A stretch of DNA of 64,000 bases, from positions 1,426,001-1,490,000 of the forward strand of contig NC_052104.1 in the NCBI RefSeq assembly GCF_012273895.1, in the 5' to 3' direction. The notes under the pieces were generated by a model. That model did not search any database, was not told the origin of the DNA, and saw only the letters and a list, made by a program, of their open reading frames with translations. Position 1 is the first letter of the stretch; each line of letters begins with the position of its first letter. This DNA is from Zerene cesonia. Taxonomy: Eukaryota > Arthropoda > Insecta > Lepidoptera > Pieridae. Position numbers and translations under genes: made by a program. Below, piece after piece: positions 39,558 to 50,000 of this stretch.

Positions 39558-42500
39558 ATTGATATAGGAATTTAAAGTACATATTATAATAGAATTTCAA
39601 GAAATAAACAAAAATAGTAATCAATATTAATTCAATGATACATTGATCTCACACAAGATGTTATCATACTAATAATAATTCACGTGGCCTTTGATTGTTT
39701 TGAAACAATGTATAATGCGAAATTTAGACCCTGAAGTTTTATAGTATCTTGAAAATGTTCTATGAATCAATCGTATATATTCTCATGGGAAACTATAAAC
39801 AAAACATTCTCCACTTTTATATAACTTATATCGTATATATACCTACTCTTAAAATGCCAATTCTTGCATATAATTCGCAACAATACCACTTAAGATTCAG
39901 CATTCCGCGATCGGCGGCAGCGCGGACTTGTGTTAAATGACGAATTACGATTCTACGTAACCCGAACTAATTAGCATAAGTTGTTCTACGATAGGCGTAA
40001 CGAATTATACAAGACGGTAACGCACTGTAACTGTTCAACTTTACGCTAATAACCATATATTAGCTAGACGGTTACGGTAGACGTCCGCGGCGTGCCGTTA
40101 CTTCGCCGTCATAGAATTAAATAGATTAGTGGGACATTTGAAAGCTTAATTACTAACTATGATGATTGAGCGTTAATGGTCTCGCTCAATGTGTTATTTT
40201 AGTTGGATGTATGCATAGTGCTGAGGGGGTCGCGGATGTATGAATGAACCAGCACCCGTCGCCCCTTAACCTGAGCATCTCGACGGAACAGTGGAGTTTT
40301 AGTCGGTAAGAATCGGACATAACCCACACAAAAAAAGAAGGATGTATGTATAGCAGCATGTTCAAATATGGTATGAGAGAACATTCGTACACCTAATTGT
40401 TACTCCATATTTCTGCCCGTTTCGACCTATAGCAAAATTGACCTAAATATATACAACTTACAATGTTAAAACGATTGTTGGTGCAATACCTCATATTTAT
40501 TTCATATCGTTTATAAATTCAACAAATTACAGCTCATTTATATCGCCACACTATAATTAAGTCTACATAATAATAACATGTAATTATCGTACCTACATAT
40601 TTGATGACCACTAACTACGGTATGTTGTGTGATGAATCCGTTTTCAAAAATATCATAACGTTATATCTTGCTGCTAATTTGCTGTTAGATATTATACTTT
40701 TGGGTTATTATAACGGTACATAATCCTAAATATCAGTCAGGCCGCGAAATGAATTTCGCCGTAAAATCAAATGAATCAAATGAAATTATTAAAAGGACTC
40801 TCACTTTTTTATTAAAAATTTTAATCGTCATCCTGAAAAGAATCGTAAACAATATCGGACAATATGATAATACTTATTAAAAAAAAAATATTCCGATATA
40901 TATTATGTAACGAATGTAGAAATGGATTATATAATGTGGGTCGACACTTGCATAATATTACCATTAAATATTTGGGTAACATTTATTTTGAACTCTTCTA
41001 GGTTACGATTGTAAAACAGATTCTGGAGTAGGCATAACATACTTAATTACTATATTATCAAGCCAGCAATCTCATTACTTTTAATACAGTGTTCTCTATT
41101 ATCTGAACTTCACCGAAATGTTAGTTCAAATTAATTTTTAAAATGGTATGTGTTGTATTTGAACTAAGATAACTATAGTATGTGTACCGAAATCAATTCT
41201 CGCTTCAGTATTTCGTAGTAAACCATCGTGAAAGGCCTATAAGAAAAAAAAAACCACGAACTAGCAATATTTATCTATATACAATATAATGTTATGTGTT
41301 GTTCTTCAATAAAATTATCAATACCAATTGAAAGTTCTCGATTCTCGTGAACAAAAGCACGAACAAATTTATTCGTCTAGACTCTAGACAGTCTATTACA
41401 TTCTTAACTTATCCTAGATGAAATGCGCCAGGAATACCTAGAAAGCGCTAGCACGTACTCAAGCTTGTTTACGTCTTCTTTCAGAAGTTATTTGAAAAGG
41501 ACGATTCAATAAAAGCATATCGGTATATGAGTATAATATTATGTTTACAGAGCGTGTGACTATTCAGGATTCATTGGGTTTCACAATACATAATTTATTC
41601 GTTATTTACTTGTGCCTCATGAAGCAAACGTAAATACGACAAGTTTTTGAGAGCGGCGAATGATATTGGAAAGTTGTATGTGTTGGTTGCAAAAAAAAAT
41701 TGCGGCTCTAATTTCCATCGAGAACTTGTTGCACCTTGATTAGGAATTGTAGGAAACCAGCTGTTATGTGAATACTGTACTATACTGATTACGATTAGAC
41801 TAAAGCTGTGGGATCAAAGTATCGAACATATTATATATGATATATATCAGGGGTATTAAAACTCCCTGCAATATTTCAATGACTTATCTACGTGTTAATT
41901 TTGCAATACATTCTATAATTTGTTCGTTCGTTTGAACTAGCTAATCTCGGGAACGACTGGACCGGTTGTCAAATTCTTTCACCGTTGGATATGCACGTAA
42001 TCCCTGAATGATATAGGATGATTTTTCTTTAAATAAATAATCAATTATTGAAGGAAAAAATTTAAATTGAATGTTCTGCTTCTTGTATAATTGAATAATT
42101 AAAAGACCAACTAAGAAGTCTCGATTATTGACTGTGGAAAATTTCAACGACGACATCCCTATCAAAATGTGAATAAGAAATTGGGACAGTAGGTACTTAC
42201 TGTTGTTTATTTAGATTGGCGCAAAAATCGATAGCATTAATACCTCGCTATGACGCAAATCAATATCGAGATAATTTTTAAAACAATACGAAATTTAAAT
42301 GGCATGTTGATAATTTATAGCAACTGTTTCGTTTAAAACTAGGTGGTTATATAGTTAAATTATTCATAGACCCTAAAACCCTGCGAACATCTGAATTAGT
42401 AGAAAGGTGTTATCTTCATTTTATATACCAGGGTTGCAAGGTAACTCCAAATATACATTAAGTACCTACCTAAGTACTAACCTAAGTACTTAAGTACTAA

Positions 42501-44663
42501 AACCGTACTGGGAGGTATGCATTAGCATTCTCCACTATAAAAAGTACCATATTTGCATATCCAGACCATAATGCAATCTCTTTACCAAATTTGAGATTTA
42601 ATCAGTTTTACATAAGAAATACCCCTCCACCCTAACACCCTTTCATGACTATTATATTTAGAATTAAATGAAATATAGGGCAGTCTTATCAATTAAAGTT
42701 GATATATTATCTATTGTGTTATCAGAATCGCATAGTGCATTTTACTGAGTCATTATAAAAATATTAAATATCAAGAGATAAACACTACTGTAGACGCATG
42801 TTGTAACAATGTTGAAAGGCTTATAATTCATATAGATTTTCTTCAATGTCAGTTGATGCTTTTAATTTACACTGCATAATTTATAGAATCACAAAAACTA
42901 GGGATTTCATTATCACTTTGCTTAGTTTATATTTAGAATAGTATAAGTTCAGTTGAAGATTTTCTTTTCTTACATTCTATGATCATAAACAATTAAAACC
43001 TTATTGAAAATATTAAGTTGAAGAGTTTGTTTGCAACAAGTAAGAAACTGATTTCAGAAACTACTTAAGCAATTTCAACAATTTCTTTTGACATTATGCA
43101 CATGATTCCTGAGTCCTATATCTAACACAGGCAAAGCCAGTCACATGTAAGTAGATTAACAATTTAGACTTTCCTATAGATTTATTAGAGTTTGTTGTGC
43201 TAATGTTATTATTTATATTAATAGTAATTCAAATGAATCATTCAGATTGTAAATAAGGATATAGAAGAGTTTTGGCCTCAAAAATGTAGGTTGAGGATTG
43301 TTGGAGGACTATTAATTATCTTGAATAAATTATTCTGTCAAATTCTAATATAAAACTGAATGATTGCAACTGTTGAATGCATAAATGGAAATTTACATTT
43401 TTTAAAATAAATTAGTGTCATTACTCAGGCCCTTGCAGAATAAGAAGTGGCATCCATTTATGTACATACTAGCAGACCATCCACTCAGGGATCACATAGA
43501 TATCAAACAGTGAAAGAGTTTTCGAAAATGCTCCAGTAGTTTCTGAGATACTTAAGTGTGTTAAAACAAAGAACAAACTTATCAGCTTCATATTACTAGT
43601 TTATATTTAAATTACTCTATAATATTGATACCGAATCTTAAAGATTTAAACTAAATTTAATCATCTATTGAATGAGTGACGAAATATGCAAACAGATTTA
43701 ATAAGGTACATAATATTAAGTTGTAGTCATACAGATGTATGGAAGACAGAGGGGGTGGTTGCACACCTTTATATTATATATAAAAAGGTAGAACAAACAA
43801 AAACTCATAGATGAATTGAATGAAAAATTATGTGTATCATGTGTGAAAGCTGAAATGAGAGCTAATATATTGGTAAAATAATGTACAGCTTCATTTATTA
43901 CTTTTCTATAATAAAAGATTAAAATTGAAATCAAACTTCTCAATACTTTTTAAATTATTCTTTACCAGAATTTAAAGATATCAGTCAATATTAGAGGCTA
44001 AACTTATTTGGTAAAATTATGAAAGAAGAATATTCATATTATAATCATATTTGCTATACTTTTTGATTTAACACATTGCTTATTTGTGTTGCCAATTCTT
44101 ATCAGAGCAGGAAAATATAGATTTAGATAGTTTTGAGAAATATTTCCCAATTTAACATCAATTTTCCACAAATCATTAATAATTTTCCTTAATCAATTAT
44201 TAGTGATAACATGTGACTAATCAAATATTACAACTTTATTTATATTCATATATTTTATATGATGCTTTTATTTTAATTATGTGTAAGCATAACTGTAAGT
44301 AAAGTTGTGTTTATAATTTATATTAGTATGGAATGTCTAATTCTGTTTGTCCTAGGTCAGTTCAATGATGAATTAAGATGGTTAGTAATTAATTGTTGGC
44401 AATGACAATCTCATTTAGCAAGGAAAGGTCGAGTAGCATGGAGCTAAGTGGCAATGACCAATTTGATTAGATATTACTTTTGCTTCTATGTTATATTTCA
44501 AAATAACACTTATTTTTTTTTAAGGTGGAATAATTCAAATTTGACATAAATCTTACAAAAATGCAAAGTGTTGTTAAGTATTTGATTTTTCTGGTTCAGA
44601 AATTATTTTTATATCACGTATATAAAGTGTAGTGATAGATAAATAAAAAAAAATGCCATATAC
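39558..44663. other. AT-rich region without recognised gene
   Basis: Contains a repeat fragment at 41937 and an old CTAG-type relic near 43480-43600. It would be the first intron of the candidate minus-strand gene if the exon at 44664-44790 is real. Confidence 0.5.
41937..42036. mobile_element. CTAGCTAATCTCGGGAACG-type repeat fragment
   Basis: CTAGCTAATCTCGGGAACGA, CTGGACCGGTTGTCAAATTC and TTTCACCGTTGGATATGCAC match a common lepidopteran repeat. The far end is lost. Confidence 0.5.
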
Positions 44664-44790
44664 CTGAGTGGGCAAGTCTTCTTCCAACCAAAGGGCTGTC
44701 CAGCAGCAGCCGCCGCAGCGACCACCTGCCGAAGACACCGCTACCCCAGCCGCACCCTCCACCGCGACGCATCCCTTCGCGTTCCACCAT
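44664..44790 (-). CDS. Candidate first coding exon of an unidentified minus-strand gene
   Basis: A GC-rich island in AT-rich surroundings. ATG at 44790-44788 opens 42 codons (MVEREGMRRGGGCGWG.. then LLLDSPLVGRRLAHS) and runs into a CAG|GTATAT donor at 44663, leaving in phase 1. A second frame, open over the same stretch and ending LEEDLPTQ at the same donor, has no ATG. It lies divergently about 2 kb upstream of RAP. No family was recognised. It could instead be a non-coding first exon or a chance GC-rich open frame. Confidence 0.4.
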
Positions 44791-44792
44791 CA

Positions 44793-44810
44793 CTACGATC
44801 CCACGCACAT
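44793..44810 (-). promoter_or_regulatory. Possible five-codon upstream ORF before the candidate start at 44790
   Basis: ATG at 44810-44808, four more codons, then TAG at 44795-44793, two bases before the ATG of the candidate exon. If the transcript is real, this layout is typical of translational control by reinitiation. It depends wholly on the candidate exon being real. Confidence 0.25.
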
Positions 44811-45529
44811 CACACTAACACTCAAATAATTGTTCTACCACACTGTTTGTGAATTATCATTAGAAGTGATTCGACCGTCTTGCCCCGTTACACTACTGTG
44901 TTAAGTAACAACCCACTCGCAACGCATCAGAGAGAAAGTAACGATGGTCAGACGAAATCGTATGCGACCGAGCTCTCAGATGCTGTTACAGAGAATGTTA
45001 GCTACCATTGTGTTTGAGCGTTACGTAGGATTCTTACCCCACGAGTATTACGATCAACTACCAGTTATTTGAAACTTCGAATTTATAAGCAACATATTAT
45101 GGTAGCTAGAAATACGAACGAGAATGCGTTACAATAAGACACATTTTATATGCAATATTTTCGCACAACAAGCGTAACACAACACGTCTGATTGTAATTA
45201 GCTGTCACTCTGACTGTCAAATAAAAAACAGGCAAGTGGCAACAGTTGTATTATGTTGCCAGAATTGATGCTCAGATGTTTTTCGAATCACTTTATTATG
45301 TACCTGCCTAGCGAACTAGATATTTCATGTAAAAAAAAATGTGGGTATATACTAGAATTTCAATTCAATTTTTTTTATTTTGTAAAGTTGGTTCTTGACT
45401 TTTATTTGTTAATATATTGCAGAGTAAGTACCTACCTAGCTAAATCGAGAAAACCAATCCACAGATAATAATATAATACTAGGCCAAACTGACATGTATG
45501 TCAAATCACGGTTTTGATTGTTGATGTGC

Positions 45530-46681
45530 ACTATACTTCGGCCGTTCAGAGAATGCGTTCCTGACACCTGTCAGTTAGTCACGACTAGTGATGGGCACAA
45601 CATAANNNNNNNNNNNNNNNNNNNNNNNNNNNNNNNNNNNNNNNNNNNNNNNNNNNNNNNNNNNNNNNNNNNNNNNNNNNNNNNNNNNNNNNNNNNNNNN
45701 NNNNNNNNNNNNNNNNNNNNNNNNNNNNNNNNNNNNNNNNNNNNNNNNNNNNNNNNNNNNNNNNNNNNNNNNNNNNNNNNNNNNNNNNNNNNNNNNNNNN
45801 NNNNNNNNNNNNNNNNNNNNNNNNNNNNNNNNNNNNNNNNNNNNNNNNNNNNNNNNNNNNNNNNNNNNNNNNNNNNNNNNNNNNNNNNNNNNNNNNNNNN
45901 NNNNNNNNNNNNNNNNNNNNNNNNNNNNNNNNNNNNNNNNNNNNNNNNNNNNNNNNNNNNNNNNNNNNNNNNNNNNNNNNNNNNNNNNNNNNNNNNNNNN
46001 NNNNNNNNNNNNNNNNNNNNNNNNNNNNNNNNNNNNNNNNNNNNNNNNNNNNNNNNNNNNNNNNNNNNNNNNNNNNNNNNNNNNNNNNNNNNNNNNNNNN
46101 NNNNNNNNNNNNNNNNNNNNNNNNNNNNNNNNNNNNNNNNNNNNNNNNNNNNNNNNNNNNNNNNNNNNNNNNNNNNNNNNNNNNNNNNNNNNNNNNNNNN
46201 NNNNNNNNNNNNNNNNNNNNNNNNNNNNNNNNNNNNNNNNNNNNNNNNNNNNNNNNNNNNNNNNNNNNNNNNNNNNNNNNNNNNNNNNNNNNNNNNNNNN
46301 NNNNNNNNNNNNNNNNNNNNNNNNNNNNNNNNNNNNNNNNNNNNNNNNNNNNNNNNNNNNNNNNNNNNNNNNNNNNNNNNNNNNNNNNNNNNNNNNNNNN
46401 NNNNNNNNNNNNNNNNNNNNNNNNNNNNNNNNNNNNNNNNNNNNNNNNNNNNNNNNNNNNNNNNNNNNNNNNNNNNNNNNNNNNNNNNNNNNNNNNNNNN
46501 NNNNNNNNNNNNNNNNNNNNNNNNNNNNNNNNNNNNNNNNNNNNNNNNNNNNNNNNNNNNNNNNNNNNNNNNNNNNNNNNNNNNNNNNNNNNNNNNNNNN
46601 NNNNNACGCCATTACAAAGTTACGTCGTCAGTTCATTCGCGATGTGTCAGGAACGCATTCTATGAACGGCCGAACTATAGT
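45530..46681. mobile_element. DNA transposon with 30-bp terminal inverted repeats, interior lost in gap 3
   Basis: TIRs at 45538-45567 and 46644-46673 start TCGGCCGTTCA and end AATGCGTTCCTGACAC, with one mismatch in 30. Flanks ACTATACT (45530-45537) and ACTATAGT (46674-46681) fit an 8-bp target duplication with one change, as made by hAT- or P-type elements. The interior is almost all N, so no transposase can be seen. It lies between the RAP start and the candidate exon at 44664-44790. Confidence 0.7.
45606..46605. other. Assembly gap 3 (1000 N)
   Basis: Placeholder of 1000 N inside a TIR-bounded transposon. Confidence 0.99.
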
Positions 46682-46862
46682 TCTTAATATGTGTTTATGT
46701 GGTTTTAAGATTGATAATTCTGATTTGTAGTAATAATTACAATTATAAATCTAAAATTAATATCTTCTGCCAATTATTTTTCTAATTTCTAAATTTAGCA
46801 TAAGTTTTGATTTCAATTAGCTATTCATACGAGTAGTTACTCGCTTTTTGTTTGTTATAAAA

Positions 46863-47042
46863 ATGGGGTTTCGCTTATTTTTCGGCTTAGTCGCCGCGCT
46901 CTTTGTTTTTCAATGCGTTTTGGGTGAAAACAAATATTCCCAATCGGCGAATTCCAAAGACCCAGAAGAGGTAAACTTCAGGAAGCTGGATAAGCCATTT
47001 AGAATGAATAAATTAAATTTACTTTGGACTAAAGCTCAACAG
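46863..47042 (+). CDS. LRPAP1: RAP exon 1 (signal peptide and start of domain 1)
   Basis: 180 bp, 60 codons, ending in CAG followed by a GTACGT donor. It holds the hydrophobic signal peptide, then a polar stretch and the family-typical FRMNKLNLLW. Intron 1 is about 380 bp and AT-rich. Confidence 0.93.
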
Positions 47043-50000
47043 GTACGTTACAGACAGTTTTATCTGTTATCGTAGAGAAATTCATTGCCCTTGTTATCTT
47101 AAAATTTCTCTGTCTCAGTATTAAGCTTTGGAACATTTTATGAGTTTTTATTGTGATGTGATGATGGGCAACCATAATAAATGCAATAGCCTCTTGGTAT
47201 TATAAAATGATAAACTAAAAAACAACTTGTTACCCAAGGTTTTTTTTTTTAAATATTGATCGGTATTTTATATTGTTTTTAAATAAAAAAAATATCATAA
47301 AATTAAAATTAAAATTCATTCACCATATAACTTAAAATACTTCATTAAGTATATAATTTCCCTCATCAATTATATATTTACTTAAGTAAATATACATCAA
47401 ATATTTTATCTATTGTCATTCCAGCGTTTAACAGAACCAAAGCTAAAATCATTATATAGTGATCTAATGATTCAAGACAAATTAGAATTAACCTACAAGA
47501 GAATGAAGAGTGAAGGTGGGGACAAGGAAGGCTTGAAAGAAGCCGAATTGAGAAGGAAACTCACTACTATTATGAGTAACTATGGACTGAGAGAGCATTT
47601 CGAAGATAACTCAATGGGTAGGCAGAAACAGGATCCGGTATGTATTATTAATGATTTGTTTCTTTTTGTTTGAATTGTGAAGAAGTTAGACACCGCCACA
47701 AAATGCTGGATGAAATGTTTTTCAACAACTCTCTTAGTTACCCATATTATATATCAAATGAAAGGATATCACTAGTAGAATAATAAAATTTCAAAATCAA
47801 TGTTTAAAAAAAATTTTTCAATTTATTTTACTTGTTATTTTTAAATAAGTTAATAATTTGGATACATTACACTCAAGTGTACATTACATCTACAGCATGT
47901 TTTTCTCTAATTCTTTCAGTCATACAACGCAGCTTCAGACAAATATATCAACAAAAGTCTCTTCAAAGATAAGAAATTGAACATGTTATGGGCGAAAGCA
48001 GAGGCCTCCGGCTTCACCAGTGAAGAGTTAGCTGCTTTGAAAGAGGAGTTCACTCATCATCAGGAGAAAATTGATCAGTATTATGACTTGCTAGTAAACA
48101 TGGAGGCTGGAGAAACAGATGGATATAAGAGTGAGTGTTTTTTATTATACATAGATGAGATTGGATTTGTGTGCTGTTAGCCAACATATTTCTACCCTTC
48201 ATTGCATTTACACTAAGTTATGTTTACTTGCCAAGTTGTTGCCTATTAGTTTTCTCAATTTCATCAAATTGTGTTCAGGGACCTGGCATAAAAGTAGCAT
48301 GAAAGAAATTCAGTATTTTGCTGTCACTAGAAATAATAAACTTATAACCTCTTTGTAATTCAATAATGTACCTAATGTAACATGTTACCTTTGTATTAGG
48401 GTTCTGTATTATATCACAGATGAGATTTAAATATTATTGTGTAATATTTTATTGGATGAAGAAGTGAAACGAGAAACCAAGGATTGTAAATAGAAATATC
48501 TGTTTTATGAAGACTTTGAAATGCATGTTTCAATACGCATTTAACCGGTTTTATTAATTTATTACAAAATTTAATTAATTTATATTAGTGTTATTTTCAA
48601 AAAAATATGTTATCTTATATTATCACATTCCAATTTTTATTATCTGACCAATTTAATTAAACTGCTTTGTTATTTTGTTTTTATTCAATGTAACATTACC
48701 AGTAACTTGATATGACAATGCATTGTGAGTTAGATAAGGGGCCATTCACGGCATATTAAATATTAATGTGTTAATCAAACATCTTCTCTAAGCTTTTTTA
48801 CAATTCAAATTGGTATGAATTATAGATTCAATGTTTAAGTGGTGTGAATGGTATTTAATTTTGAAATGTAACCAGTTTAAAATCAAATCTTTTTAATGCC
48901 TTTGATGTTCATTTGTCTGCAATTCATAATTAATTTAGGTAATTTTTGTAATTTCAACAAAACTAGTTTCTTTCTTGCAATAAATATCTACATCAACTGA
49001 TCTTTTCCTTATATTTGTTGAATTTTTTTTTTTAGGTCAACTCTGCATTCACATGCTTAATGATCTTTGCATTGGTTCTGTACAAGACTACATCAGTTAA
49101 CATATATATAATGAAATGGAATTTTCAGACCTTTTAAAATAATTATTTAGTTAGTGGCAGTACTTTTTTTAATTTTTTAGGAGGAGATATATTCTATGTA
49201 ATCATTGAGTGTTTCTAATATCTGAATGTTCCTATATGTAAGTCAGCGTAATTGGAATTAGAATACAATAAATAGAAAATACAATAAATAGAAAAAATAG
49301 AGGTGGCGTAAATCACTTGGCAATTAAATAAATTAAAATTCGAGTTAATTTAAACTCAAATACACACAGCTCCAGCTATTGAGTGATCCTGTGTAGATTC
49401 TCTTTGTGTGATAGATAATTTTTTCATCAGATGCCGTCAATGACGAGGAAATTGATAAATTCAACGAAATCAACTATGTCAACGATAATGGAGAGAATTT
49501 AACAAAGGATTACATAGACAAGTCCAACTTGGTGCGAGACAAGCACAGGGGTCTGCGAGACGGGTTCGATAGGCTGGAAAGGATTGCAGCTAGAGGTAAT
49601 GTTATTTAGAGGTTTTTATTTATGTCGTAGCGGACAACTCAGTTGGTGGTTCGCCTGATGGTGAGCGATCACCACCCTTCATAAACATTTCAGAGGTAGT
49701 GCCGCAACAAATGCGTCATCCGCTTTTAAGCGGATAAAGGATAAGGAGAGGATTTAAGACGGGAATAAAGTAAACTTTGTACACTTAACAAGGGTTGGTG
49801 GCTTTGCAATAATCTCAATGATGAAAAATAAAAATAATGAGTTCAACGTATTATCCTGATTAGATTTGCAAGGATTACTTTAAATATTTCCTTACAGAGA
49901 ACTGAATAAAAGAAAGTGGAACAATTTAGTTGATTCTGTCATTAAGGTTTATAAATTTTAACCATTATAATGTTATTTTGTAGGTCCAGCAAACAAAGAA

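Noticed and set aside
45518..46687. Open frames of 345-389 codons across gap 3
   Set aside because: Made of N; the flanks are transposon TIRs, not coding sequence.
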